Assembly (NCBI GenBank): GCA_963829505.1
Contig: CAWHIL010000003.1
Span: forward strand, 1,364,001-1,428,000
From: Roseiarcus sp963829505
Lineage (GTDB): Bacteria; Pseudomonadota; Alphaproteobacteria; Rhizobiales; Beijerinckiaceae
Direction: 5' to 3'
Length of the DNA: 64,000 bases
This document shows positions 1 to 8,687 of the stretch, one piece after another. The stretch's first letter is position 1; each line of letters opens with the position of its first letter. The notes beneath the pieces were generated by a model. The model was not told the DNA's origin and searched no databases. It saw only the letters and a program-made list of their open reading frames with translations. Both the position numbers and the translations under genes were made by a program.

Positions 1-1242
1 GCGGGCCGCCGCTACCTCGACGCCTCCGGCGGCGCCGCTGTCTCCTGTCTCGGCCACGGCCACCCGGACGTCATCGCCGCCCTCCATCGGCAACTCGACA
101 CGCTCGCCTATGCCCACACCGCCTTCTTCACCTCCGAGCCCGCCGAGCGTCTCGCCGACCTGCTCGTCGCCGACGCGCCGCCGGGCATGGCCCGTGTCTA
201 TCTGGTCAGCGGCGGCTCGGAGGCGGTCGAGGCGGCGCTGAAAATGGCGCGGCAATATTTCGTCGAGACCGGCCAGCCTCAGCGCCGCCGCATCGTCGCG
301 CGCCGCCAGAGCTATCACGGCAACACCCTCGGCGCGCTCGCGGCGGGAGGCAACGCCTGGCGGCGCGCCCAGTTCGAGCCGCTCATGATCGAGACGGCGC
401 ATGTCGATCCGTGCTTCGCCTACCGCTTCCAGCGCGAGGGGGAGAGCGACGCGGACTACGCCGCCCGGGCGGCTAAAGCCGTCGAGGACAAGATTGTCGA
501 ACTCGGCCCCGAGACGGTGATGGCGTTCATCGCCGAGACAATCGTCGGGGCGACGGCCGGCGCCGTTCCCCCGGTCGGCGACTATTTCCGGCGGGTGCGC
601 GACATCTGCGACCGCTATGGCGTGCTGCTCATCCTCGACGAGGTGATGTGCGGCATGGGCCGCACCGGGACGCTGCACGCCTGCACGCAGGAAGGCGTCG
701 CGCCCGACCTCATGACCATCGCCAAGGGGCTCGGCGGCGGCTACCAGCCGATCGGCGCGGTCATGCTCGGCCGACGCATCTTCGAGGCCTTCGCCAACGG
801 CTCGGGCGCCTTCCAGCACGGCCATACCTATATGGCGCATCCGATGGCGGCGGCCGCGGCGCTCGCGGTGCAGGAGACGATTCGCCGCGACGATCTCCTC
901 GCCAACGTCCGCGCGATGGGCGATGTCCTCGACCGCCGCCTCGTCGACCGGCTCGGCCAGAACCCCCATGTCGGCGACATCCGCGGCCGGGGGCTCCTGC
1001 GGGCGGTCGAGTTCGTCGCCGACCGGGCGACGAAGGCGCCGTTCGATCCCAGGCTCGGCGTCGCCGCCCGGATCAAGCACGAGGCGATGGCGCGGGGCCT
1101 CATGGTCTATCCGATGGGCGGCACGATCGACGGGCGCCACGGCGACCACGTCCTCGTCGCGCCCCCGTTCATCGTGACCGAGGCTCAGATCGAGACGATC
1201 GTCGAGCGCCTCGGCGCGGCGGTCGAGGCCGCGCTCGGGTGA
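1..1242 (+). CDS. Class III aminotransferase, 5' end missing
   Basis: The reading frame is open from base 1, so the true start lies before the window. The translation fits a PLP-dependent class III (omega) aminotransferase, which moves an amino group between an amine or amino acid and a keto acid in the cytoplasm. Visible hallmarks are the phosphate-binding SGGSEAVEAALKMAR stretch soon after base 205, the LDEVMCGMGRTG segment whose Asp contacts the PLP ring nitrogen, and IAKGLGGGYQP, whose Lys (codon 724-726) should form the Schiff base. The C-terminal small domain is complete to the stop. The substrate cannot be read from this part; diaminobutyrate, ornithine-like and general omega-aminotransferases all look alike here. 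The next gene on the same strand is 350 bases away and unrelated. Confidence 0.93.
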   Translation, partial: AGRRYLDASGGAAVSCLGHGHPDVIAALHRQLDTLAYAHTAFFTSEPAERLADLLVADAPPGMARVYLVSGGSEAVEAALKMARQYFVETGQPQRRRIVARRQSYHGNTLGALAAGGNAWRRAQFEPLMIETAHVDPCFAYRFQREGESDADYAARAAKAVEDKIVELGPETVMAFIAETIVGATAGAVPPVGDYFRRVRDICDRYGVLLILDEVMCGMGRTGTLHACTQEGVAPDLMTIAKGLGGGYQPIGAVMLGRRIFEAFANGSGAFQHGHTYMAHPMAAAAALAVQETIRRDDLLANVRAMGDVLDRRLVDRLGQNPHVGDIRGRGLLRAVEFVADRATKAPFDPRLGVAARIKHEAMARGLMVYPMGGTIDGRHGDHVLVAPPFIVTEAQIETIVERLGAAVEAALG

Positions 1243-1593
1243 GGCGCTAAGGCAGGTTTACGACCATACCCTCGGCCGCCGATCGCCTGCCGCATTCTGC
1301 CTCGGACGGCGGGGTTCGTCGAATTCTCCGGCGCCTGGTGATCCACGGCTTTTTGCAATTCGTTGTGCAGAGCGCTCGGGACGCGCCGGCGATAGGACGG
1401 CGTCGCGGCGGAGTCTTCGCGGAAAGGAGATGGGGGCGATCCACCCTGGCCAATCGCTTGAGCTTGCTCCGCCGTACGGAAGCCGACGTCCGCGCAAGTC
1501 TCGCGAGGATCCGCGAGCGGTTTGCATCCGCGGGTCCGACGGACCCGTATCTTCACCGTTCGAAGCCTTGGGCATGACGTTTGGGGAATATTC
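1243..1593. other. Intergenic region upstream of the ECF sigma gene
   Basis: I see no convincing gene here. The only structure I can point to is a perfect inverted repeat, CGGGTCC-gac-GGACCCG (1531-1547), about 50 bases before the sigma factor start. It could be a regulator site or a hairpin for the upstream transcript. No promoter could be assigned by eye. Confidence 0.5.
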
Positions 1594-2256
1594 ATGAGCG
1601 GGGACGCGACCAGCGCGCCGCGCCAGAGCAGAAGCGCCAAGGTCAGCGCCACTCGAATGCGTTTGATCCCGGACGATGAGGCCGCAAAGGCCGACAGCAG
1701 GCAAATCGCGCTCGAGCGCGATCTCGAACTCGTCGGTCGCGGCGACGAGAACGCCATGACTCGCGTTTACGCGGCGACCTCGCCGAAGTTGAATGCGCTT
1801 CTGGTTCGCATGCTCGGCGACCAGGCGGACGCCGAGGAGGTCCTTCACGATGTCTACCTGGCTGTCTGGCGCCGTAGCGCCACCTTCGATCCGGCGCGGG
1901 CGAGTCCGATCACCTGGCTCGTCGCCATCGCCCGAAATCGGGCGATCGACCGCATTCGCGCCAACAAGGCGGCGCGGCGATCGTCGTTGGCCTCGTTCGA
2001 GGCTACGCAGCTTGCGCCTTCCGCCCCCACGGCGCTGGAAAGCGTCGAGGGCGCCGAGGAAAGCATGCGCCTGCACTTGTGTCTCGAGACCCTCGAGGCT
2101 CGCGCGGGGTCAGCAATCCGGACGGCTTTCTTCCAGGGTTTGACCTATGAGGAGCTTGCGAAGAAAGAAGGCGTCCCCCTGGGGACAATGAAAAGCTGGA
2201 TTCGCCGCGGGCTCATGAGCCTGCGGAAATGCATAGCGGACGCGCGCGATGGATAA
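1594..2256 (+). CDS. ECF-type RNA polymerase sigma factor
   Basis: A 220-residue sigma-70 family protein of the extracytoplasmic-function class, which directs RNA polymerase to a small regulon after an envelope or stress signal. Region 2 is visible in ADAEEVLHDVYLAVWRRS followed by ITWLVAIARNRAIDRIR, the -10 recognition helix. Region 4 is visible in RTAFFQGLTYEELAKKEGVPLGTMKSWIRRGL, the -35 helix-turn-helix. The frame is open further upstream, but I chose ATG 1594 because the extra N-terminus is not sigma-like. The 3' end overlaps the next gene by 8 bases, and that gene encodes an RskA-type membrane anti-sigma factor, so the two should be co-translated. The pair resembles SigK/RskA. The regulon and the inducing signal are not visible. 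Confidence 0.93.
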   Translation: MSGDATSAPRQSRSAKVSATRMRLIPDDEAAKADSRQIALERDLELVGRGDENAMTRVYAATSPKLNALLVRMLGDQADAEEVLHDVYLAVWRRSATFDPARASPITWLVAIARNRAIDRIRANKAARRSSLASFEATQLAPSAPTALESVEGAEESMRLHLCLETLEARAGSAIRTAFFQGLTYEELAKKEGVPLGTMKSWIRRGLMSLRKCIADARDG

Positions 2257-2968
2257 GCCGCCAGACGACTTCGACCCCGGCGATGAGAGGATCTTGCGCG
2301 CCGGCGAAATCGCCCTCGGGCTTGCGCCAAAGGCTGAGCTTGATTCAGCGCTCCGGGACGATCCGGCGCTCGGCCTCGAGATCGCGAGATGGGACGCGAT
2401 TTTTGCGCCGCTTGCCGATGAACTTCCGGACGCGCCCCCGGCGCCGCGGGTCTGGGCGTCCCTTCAGCGCGTCATGTTCGAGGGGACGTCCGTCGGGAAC
2501 GGATGGCTTCGGAGTCTTCCGCTCTGGCGAATGGCCGCGGCGGCAAGTTTCGCGGCGGCGCTCGTCCTTGGCGCATTTCTCGTCCGGACCCAGTCCGAAT
2601 TGCGTTCCCTCGCCGAGCCGCGACCGAAGGCGCTCATGACAGCGGCCCTCGCGCCAAAGGAGGGCTCGCCTCTTTTCGTCGCCACATACGACGCTTCGCA
2701 ACGATCCGTCTTCGTCGTTCCTGCGGCGTTCACGCCCGAGGCCGGTCGGGTCGCAGAGTTCTGGATCGCGCCTGCGGATGTCGATGAGCCGATCCCGCTG
2801 GGTCGGCTGGACCCGTCCCAGCCGACGAAGTTCATCGTCCCGATCGATGTGGCGCAAAAAGTCAACGGGGAGACCGGTCTCGTCGTCACAAGCGAGCCCG
2901 CCGGGTCGCCGGTCTCGCCGGCTTCCCCCGGTCCGCTCCTGGCGCACGGCCGCTTCGCCGTCTTTTAG
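2249..2968 (+). CDS. RskA-type membrane anti-sigma factor
   Basis: A 239-residue protein with a cytoplasmic N-terminal anti-sigma segment (about residues 1-75), one transmembrane helix (about 94-112, WRMAAAASFAAALVLGAFLV) and a C-terminal domain (about 125-239) with the RskA pattern, including FVVPAAFTPEAGRVAEFWI. It should hold the upstream ECF sigma factor inactive at the inner membrane until a signal leads to its proteolysis or release. I see no zinc-binding HxxxCxxC motif, which agrees with the RskA class. Its ATG lies inside the sigma gene, so expression is translationally coupled. A convergent small gene ends 11 bases after it. Confidence 0.9.
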   Translation: MDKPPDDFDPGDERILRAGEIALGLAPKAELDSALRDDPALGLEIARWDAIFAPLADELPDAPPAPRVWASLQRVMFEGTSVGNGWLRSLPLWRMAAAASFAAALVLGAFLVRTQSELRSLAEPRPKALMTAALAPKEGSPLFVATYDASQRSVFVVPAAFTPEAGRVAEFWIAPADVDEPIPLGRLDPSQPTKFIVPIDVAQKVNGETGLVVTSEPAGSPVSPASPGPLLAHGRFAVF

Positions 2969-2978
2969 GCCGCGGACT

Positions 2979-3278
2979 TCAGCTTGTCGTGTTCGGCTCC
3001 CCGAGACACTGGGCGAGCGTCACGTACGAGCGTTGCTCTTTTGGCCGGATCGTCTCGGCTTGCACACAGAAATGCCGTCGCTGCAAAGGGTAGGCGCCCC
3101 ACTTCGCCAGAATGGCGTAGCGCGCCGCGTTCTCGCTGTGCTCGCATGACGAAACCGCGCGTGAATCGCTCATCGACGCGCAACGCAGCTTCGCATCGAA
3201 ACGTGGCAGATCGACCGCCCAGGCCGCCGATGACGCCAGGAGCGCGGAAGACAGAACCGCGGACATCACTCGCCTCAC
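2979..3278 (-). CDS. Small secreted protein of unknown function
   Basis: A 99-residue protein with an evident Sec signal peptide (MSAVLSSALLASSAAWA, cleavage near residue 21) and four cysteines in the mature part, compatible with disulfides in the periplasm. I chose GTG 3278 because AGGAGG lies at an ideal distance before it on the minus strand; the ATG four codons later is too far from that site. It is convergent with the anti-sigma gene. I do not recognise the family and assign no function. Confidence 0.7.
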   Translation of the reverse strand: MRRVMSAVLSSALLASSAAWAVDLPRFDAKLRCASMSDSRAVSSCEHSENAARYAILAKWGAYPLQRRHFCVQAETIRPKEQRSYVTLAQCLGEPNTTS

Positions 3279-3482
3279 GATCTCCTCCTGAAAACAGCTG
3301 TTTCGATCACACCAAACGATCGTTCCGATGTCAACTGCATCCCGCCGTCAGCGATTTTCCTTCGGCAGGGCGCATCCGTCCGCGCCCTTCTCCGTATCTG
3401 TGAGCCAGGGGATCTTGTGTGCAAACCCGCAACTCTCGCCCTGTCCGGCGGAGTTCTTATCCATCAGGAAGGAGATAGCCAC

Positions 3483-4532
3483 ATGTCAACAAACACTCTG
3501 ATCGGCGGCGACACGCTTGTTACCGTGCCGGAGGGGACGGTCGCCGCTCTCACGGGGCTCGATGTCACAGTCTCCGGATTCGGCTCCGCCAAACTTTCGT
3601 TCGACGGCGCAGGCGACCTCCTCGCCGACTTTCCGATCACAGGCGGGTACGAAGGCGCCTACGACGTGATCCTTCATCAAGGCAGCGGGCTGACATTCTC
3701 GGACAGTCACGGCTCCATCACGGTCAGCGACTTCCGCGTCAATACGCAAACCGACGTCGTCTACGGCGACGTCTCCCTCACGGCCGGTTCGACGACCGTC
3801 AGCGAAAACAACGTCGACATCTTCAACATCGGCTCCGGGCTGTCGCTCACCTTCACGGGAGACGCGATCGCAGCCGTGAACGAGGCGCTCGGATCCTCCC
3901 TCACGACAGCCGTGCCTGTCGGAACGGCGGCGCCGAATCCGATCGCCAATCCCCTCCCGAGTTCCTTTGAAGAACTGGGGCTCGTGCGCGCCGTGTTCGG
4001 CGACTTCGGATTCCGGGGCCAGACACAGCCGATCGTCGCCGGCCAGACCGATGTCAAGCTGACGTCGGCAGCAACTCTGCAATCGCTCGGAATCGACGTC
4101 TCGCCGCTCGGTTCGGCTTCGGTCGTCGAGTCGCCAAAGGGTACGCCGACCGCCGAGTTCCCGATCACCGGCGGAACCGAACAGCGCACGGGCGACGTCA
4201 TCCTGCATCAGGGCAGCGGCCTCGAACTCAGCAGCAACAATGGCGCCGAGACCGTCGACCTTCAGAACTTCATCGTCGATACGATCCACAACGTCGTCGA
4301 CGCCGACGTCACGATCAATGGCAAGACCGTTGGCGACATCGGGGTCTTCAACCTGGGCTCGGGCGGGCGGCTGACGCTCACCTCGGCAGCCGCGGGCGCG
4401 CTCGATTCGACGTTCGGCTTGGGCTCGACGTTGACGTCGTCCACAGTGGTGGGAACCGCCGCGCCGCAGCCGTTTGCGCTGACGCATACCGAGGCCGCGA
4501 TCTTCTCCACCCTCGCCCCGCACGTCGCCTGA
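3483..4532 (+). CDS. Duplicated-domain protein, candidate type I secretion substrate
   Basis: A 349-residue acidic, Gly/Thr/Ser-rich protein without a signal peptide. It contains two copies of a domain of roughly 160 residues: the first has FPITGGYEGAYDVILHQGSG, the second FPITGGTEQRTGDVILHQGSG in part, and both continue into an FxVxT...DVxxxDV...VFNxGSG pattern and end in VGTAAPxP. ATG 3483 is chosen because AGGAAGGAG precedes it; an earlier in-frame start has no such site. I do not recognise the domain. The lack of a Sec signal, the composition and the position 82 bases before a HlyB-like exporter gene suggest it is the exported cargo. No RTX nonapeptides are seen, so it would be a non-RTX substrate. 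The cargo role is inferred. Confidence 0.75.
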   Translation: MSTNTLIGGDTLVTVPEGTVAALTGLDVTVSGFGSAKLSFDGAGDLLADFPITGGYEGAYDVILHQGSGLTFSDSHGSITVSDFRVNTQTDVVYGDVSLTAGSTTVSENNVDIFNIGSGLSLTFTGDAIAAVNEALGSSLTTAVPVGTAAPNPIANPLPSSFEELGLVRAVFGDFGFRGQTQPIVAGQTDVKLTSAATLQSLGIDVSPLGSASVVESPKGTPTAEFPITGGTEQRTGDVILHQGSGLELSSNNGAETVDLQNFIVDTIHNVVDADVTINGKTVGDIGVFNLGSGGRLTLTSAAAGALDSTFGLGSTLTSSTVVGTAAPQPFALTHTEAAIFSTLAPHVA

Positions 4533-4542
4533 CAGGGTTGTG

Positions 4543-4577
4543 CCGCCGTCGGATGGTGTTTGGCCGAAGACGGCGGC
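4543..4577 (+). terminator. Hairpin between cargo gene and exporter gene
   Basis: Perfect 9-base inverted repeat GCCGCCGTC (4543-4551) and GACGGCGGC (4569-4577) with a 17-base loop, just after the cargo stop codon. There is no good T tract, so partial termination or mRNA stabilisation is more likely than full termination. It could make cargo mRNA exceed exporter mRNA, a known arrangement in type I secretion operons. Confidence 0.5.
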
Positions 4578-4614
4578 GTTCCAAAGCGACCGGAAGAGAC
4601 GGAGTCGAACGCGC

Positions 4615-6819
4615 ATGTCCGCTCTCACGGCGCAGCGACCGCCTGCGCGTCTCGACGACTCGATCGGCCCCAGCGCTCCCGGCGAACCAATGGATTCCGG
4701 GCTGACGGCGCTTGCCCTCGTCGCCGGTCACTTTCGCATCGCCGCCGATCCACTCCAGTTGCGGCGCCAACTTGCGCTGACAGGGCGCCTCGCTGACGCC
4801 GAAGACGTCGTTCGCGGCGCCAATCTGCTTCAGTTGAAGTCGCGCATCTTGAGGAAAGTCACGCCAAAGCGGCTGGCGTCGATCCCGTATCCGGCGCTGG
4901 TCGGGATTCGGGGCGGCGGTTTCGCGTTGATCGCCGTCGGCTCCGCCAAGGGCCTGGCGCGGCTGATCGACCCGATCGCGCACACGGTGCGCGAGATGAC
5001 CGTGGAGGATATCGCCGCGCTCACCAGCGGCGACGTCGTCCTGGTGACGCGCCGGCTCGGCGGCGCGGGCGCCGATCCGAATACCTTCGGCTTCCGCTGG
5101 TTTTGGCCCTCGATCTTCCGTTACAGGCGTCCGCTCGCTCAGGTGCTGGTCGCCTCGCTGTTCGTCCAACTGTTCGCGCTGATCACGCCTCTCTTCTTCC
5201 AGCTCGTAGTCGACAACGTGCTCGTGCACAAGAGCCTGTCGACTCTCGTGGTGTTGGTCGTGGGCATGGTCGCGCTCGGTCTGTTCGAGGCCGCGCTGCA
5301 GTTCCTGCGCGCCTACACGTTGAGCCACACGACAAACCGCATCGACGTCGAGCTTGGGCGGCGTCTCTTTCATCACCTCTTCCGCCTGCCGCTCGCCTAT
5401 TTCGAAACGCGGGCGGCCGGGCAGACCGTGGCGCGCATGCGCGAGCTCGAAACGATCCGCGGCTTCCTGACCGGCCAGGGGCTGACGTCGCTGCTCGATC
5501 TCCTCTTCACGATCGCGTTCATCGCGGTGATGTTCGTCTATTCGGTCAAGCTCACCCTCGTGGTGCTGGTCTCGATCCCGCTCTACGTGCTGATCGCCGC
5601 CGCGCTGCGCCCGATCCTGCGGGCGCAGATCAACGAGAAGTTCAACCGCGGCGCGCGGTCGCAGCAGTTTCTGGTCGAATTGATCGTGGGCGCCCAGACG
5701 CTGAAGGCGGCGAGCGTCGAGCCGATGATGCAGGCGCAATGGGAGGAGCGGCTCGCTTCTTACGTAAGCAAGTCGTTCTCCGCCGGCGTAACGGGCGCGC
5801 TCGGCCAGAACATGATTCAGTTCGTCAGCAAGCTGACGACGGCGATGATCCTCTTCTTCGGCGCTCAGGCGGTGATCGAGGGCTCGATGTCGGTCGGCGA
5901 GCTCATCGCCTTCAACATGATCGCGAGCCAGACGGTGCAGCCGATCCTTCGCCTCTCGCAGCTGTGGCAGGACTTTCAACAGGTGCAGGTGTCGGTGGCG
6001 CGCCTCGGCGACATCCTCAACGCGCCGCCGGAGCCGACGCCGCAGAGCTTTCTGACGTTGCCGCCGCCGCAGGGGGCGCTCGCGTTCCGCAACGTGACCT
6101 TGCGCTACCGGCCCGACGCGGCCCCCGCATTGAGCAACGTCTCGCTCTCGATCGCCGCCGGGGAGGTGATCGGCTTCGTCGGCGCCTCCGGCTCCGGCAA
6201 GTCGACGCTCGCCAAGGCGGTGCAACGCCTCTATGCGCCTCAGGCCGGCCAGGTGACCCTCGACGGCGTCGACATCGCCCAGCTCGACCCCGCCTGGCTG
6301 CGCCGCCAGATCGGCGTCGTGCTGCAGGAGAACGTTCTCTTCAACCGCACGATCCACGAGAACATCGCGCTCGGCGATCCGGCCATGGCGCGCGCCCTTG
6401 TCATGCACGCCGCGAGGCTCGCTGGGGCCGACACATTCATCGCCCAGCTTCCGCGAGGCTACGACACGATGCTCGAGGAGCGCGGCGCCAATCTTTCGGG
6501 CGGCCAGCGCCAGCGCATCGCGATCGCCCGGGCGCTCGCCACCAATCCGCAAATCCTGATCTTCGATGAGGCGACGTCGGCGCTGGACTACGAAAGCGAG
6601 CGGGTCATCCAGGAGAACATGCGCTCGATCGTCCGCGGCCGCACGGTGCTGATTATCGCCCATCGGCTGGCCGCGGTTCGTCCTTGTGACCGCATCGTCG
6701 GGCTGCGCGAGGGCGAGGTGGCGGAGGTGGGCTCGCACGACGAGCTTCTCGCGCTGAAGGACGGGCTCTACGCCCACCTCTGGGCGCTGCAGTCCGAGCA
6801 GGCGCGGGCCGCGGCGTGA
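4615..6819 (+). CDS. Type I secretion ABC transporter (HlyB-like)
   Basis: A 734-residue inner-membrane exporter. Residues of about 20-140 form a C39-peptidase-like domain; the catalytic Cys position is occupied by non-Cys residues (GLTALALVAGHFRIAADPLQL), as in HlyB-type C39-like domains that bind cargo without cutting it. Residues of about 165-460 are the ABC type 1 membrane domain. The ATPase has Walker A GASGSGKST near residue 523, signature LSGGQ near 627 and Walker B ILIFDEATSALD near 650. ATG 4615 is preceded by GGAAGAGACGGAG. Its stop overlaps the GTG of the HlyD-like gene (GTGA), so adaptor synthesis is coupled. The outer-membrane TolC-like partner is not in the window. It should export folded-late, signal-peptide-less proteins across both membranes. 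Confidence 0.94.
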   Translation: MSALTAQRPPARLDDSIGPSAPGEPMDSGLTALALVAGHFRIAADPLQLRRQLALTGRLADAEDVVRGANLLQLKSRILRKVTPKRLASIPYPALVGIRGGGFALIAVGSAKGLARLIDPIAHTVREMTVEDIAALTSGDVVLVTRRLGGAGADPNTFGFRWFWPSIFRYRRPLAQVLVASLFVQLFALITPLFFQLVVDNVLVHKSLSTLVVLVVGMVALGLFEAALQFLRAYTLSHTTNRIDVELGRRLFHHLFRLPLAYFETRAAGQTVARMRELETIRGFLTGQGLTSLLDLLFTIAFIAVMFVYSVKLTLVVLVSIPLYVLIAAALRPILRAQINEKFNRGARSQQFLVELIVGAQTLKAASVEPMMQAQWEERLASYVSKSFSAGVTGALGQNMIQFVSKLTTAMILFFGAQAVIEGSMSVGELIAFNMIASQTVQPILRLSQLWQDFQQVQVSVARLGDILNAPPEPTPQSFLTLPPPQGALAFRNVTLRYRPDAAPALSNVSLSIAAGEVIGFVGASGSGKSTLAKAVQRLYAPQAGQVTLDGVDIAQLDPAWLRRQIGVVLQENVLFNRTIHENIALGDPAMARALVMHAARLAGADTFIAQLPRGYDTMLEERGANLSGGQRQRIAIARALATNPQILIFDEATSALDYESERVIQENMRSIVRGRTVLIIAHRLAAVRPCDRIVGLREGEVAEVGSHDELLALKDGLYAHLWALQSEQARAAA

Positions 6820-8371
6820 CGGAGCGCGCACGCCTCCCTTCCGTCCCGCCGCCCTCGCAGCGGCCAGCCGCGCGTCCGGCCTCGACGGTCGCCGGCCGCG
6901 ATCGCGAGTTCCTTCCCGCCGCGCTCGAGATCCTCGAGACGCCGGCGCCGCCGGCGACGGTCGTCACCATGTTGACGATCTGCGCGTTTTTCGCCGCGGC
7001 GGTTGTCTGGTCGTTCGTCGGCCGGCTCGATGTTCACGCAGCCGCTTCAGGCAAGATCGAGACGGCCGGCTATTCCAAGGTGATCGAGCCGCTCGACACC
7101 GGCAAGATCGCGGGCATTCACGTCGAGTCGGGCCAATCGGTCCGGGCGGGGGAACTTCTGTTCGAGATTGACCCGGCGGAAGCGCGCGCCGACGCGGCCG
7201 CCAGCAAGGACGCCCTCGACGCGACCCGATCCGAAGTCGCGCGGCGCCGCTTCGCGATCGAGGCGGTGCGCGCGGCCGGGGCTGAGGAAGGGTCGGCCGA
7301 TTGGCGTCCGGAAGCGGCGGGCGCCCCCGGTCCGCGGAGGAGCCCGGTCGAGGCGCTCGCCGGTCGTCCGGCCTTTTCGATCCCGTGGGCCAGCGACCTC
7401 CCGGAGGGGTTTCGCTTGCGCGAGGAAGCGGTCCTGCACGCGGACCTCACCCAGCTTTCGGACGCGCTCGGCGCGCTCGATCAGCAGATGGCGCAGAAAC
7501 TCGCCACCCGGAAGCGGCTCGACATGAGCATCTCTTTTCAGCACGCGCTCCTGGACACCCTGAACGCGCGCGTCGCCACGCGTCAGCAGGCGATCGACCT
7601 CAGCGTCGGCACCAAGATCAATCTCTATGACGCGAAAGAGGAACTCCAGAGATCGCAAAGCCAACTCGCCTCCGACGAGGGGCAAAGGATCGAAACCGAC
7701 GCGGCGATCCAGGAGGTGGAGAGCGAGCGGACGAAAACGATCTCGCAATTCGTCGCCGAGAACGAGAACAAGCTCGCCGAGGCGTCGGGCAAGAGCGACG
7801 CGGCGCGCGAGGCGCTGGCGAAAGCCCAAGCGCGCCTCGAGCGGACGAGATTGTCCGCGCCGATCGACGGGGTCGTGCAGCAGGTCGCCGTCACCACCGT
7901 CGGCCAGGTGGTTTCGAGCGGCGAGCAGCTCGCCGTCATCACCCCGGTCGGCGGCAAGCTCGAGGTCCAGGCGCTGGTTCCCAATCTCGATATCGGGTTT
8001 GTGAAACTCGGACAGCCCGTCGTCGTCAAAGTGGATGCCTTTCCGTTCAGCCGGTTCGGCGTACTCCACGGAAAGGTCGTGAAGATCGCTCCGAGCGCGG
8101 TGAACGAGCAGGAGGCGAAGCGGGCGCTGGCCAACGCCGCGGGCGCCCCCGGGCGCCGCCCGAGCCCGCCGCCCCCGGTCAGGCGGAGAGCTTCGTCTTT
8201 CCGGTGACGGTCGCCCTCGACGAAACCGCGATGACAATCGACGAGGCGCGCGTCCCCCTCATGCCCGGCATGACGGTGACCGCGGAGATCAAGACGGACT
8301 CCCGGCGGGTGATCGACTACCTCCTCTCGCCGCTGGCGAAAATCGCCTCGGAGGCGGCGAGAGACAGATAG
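6816..8371 (+). CDS. HlyD-family type I secretion adaptor, frameshifted as sequenced
   Basis: A membrane-fusion protein linking the ABC exporter to an outer-membrane channel. It has one N-terminal transmembrane helix (about residues 48-68, ATVVTMLTICAFFAAAVVW), a lipoyl-like half (IEPLDTGKIAGIHVESGQSV), a long coiled coil, the second lipoyl half (RTRLSAPIDGVVQQ-type) and a beta-barrel. The frame that starts at GTG 6816 stops at 8207 after an out-of-frame arginine-rich tail. The expected C-terminus, with VTVALDETAM, LMPGMTVTAEIKTDSRRVIDY and LLSPLAKIASEA, is encoded in the -1 frame and stops at 8371. One base appears to be missing near the CCCCC run at 8146-8150. No standard slippery heptamer is present, so I favour a sequencing or real indel over programmed frameshifting. 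Confidence 0.9.
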
Positions 8372-8377
8372 GAAATC

Positions 8378-8451
8378 CTCCCTGTTCTACTCGAAAATGC
8401 TCCCTGTTACGCGCGTAAACTCTCCCTGTTCCGGCGTAAATCCTCCCTGTT
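8378..8451. repeat. Four CTCCCTGTT direct repeats at about 22-base spacing
   Basis: CTCCCTGTT occurs at 8378-8386, 8400-8408, 8422-8430 and 8443-8451, so the starts are 22, 22 and 21 bases apart, about two helical turns. Each copy is preceded by an A-rich AAAT/AAAC-like block. Read on the other strand the units give repeated Asn-Arg-Glu codons, a pattern I associate with spurious short ORFs in Rhizobiales intergenic DNA. It sits between the secretion operon and the parS-like site. Confidence 0.8.
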
Positions 8452-8468
8452 AAGAATCTTCCATAAGC

Positions 8469-8482
8469 GTTTCACGTGAAAC
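8469..8482. other. parS-like ParB-binding palindrome
   Basis: GTTTCACGTGAAAC is a perfect 14-base palindrome identical to the core of the well-known parS consensus recognised by ParB. The flanking bases are C and A, against T and A in the full 16-base consensus. parS sites nucleate ParB/SMC loading and usually cluster near the replication origin. No parA, parB, dnaA or gidA gene is in the window, so its role here rests on sequence identity alone. Confidence 0.75.
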
Positions 8483-8687
8483 ACCTTTGGCCGACTTGGC
8501 CGCCGCCCTTCCCGCCGCGCGCGGACCGCGTCGCAAAGAACGCCCGCCAACTCGCCCATCGCCGCCCCGCCGAACGCCCGCCTTGGCCAAGCGTCACACA
8601 AAGCGCACACTGGCCCGTCAGAGACCCGCGCGCGCTTGACGCGTCGATTCGGCCGGCCGGGCCCCTTTCCGAAGGAAGGACCAACGG

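Noticed and set aside
4378..6831. Very long minus-strand open frame opposite the ABC exporter
   Set aside because: The translation is Arg/Asp/Gln-rich without hydrophobic or motif structure, and it mirrors the clear exporter on the other strand. It is a GC-driven shadow.
8141..8160. Programmed -1 frameshifting in the HlyD-like gene
   Set aside because: The region GCC-CCC-GGG lacks a standard X-XXY-YYZ heptamer with good P-site re-pairing, no pseudoknot was evident, and similar single-base breaks occur in four unrelated genes.
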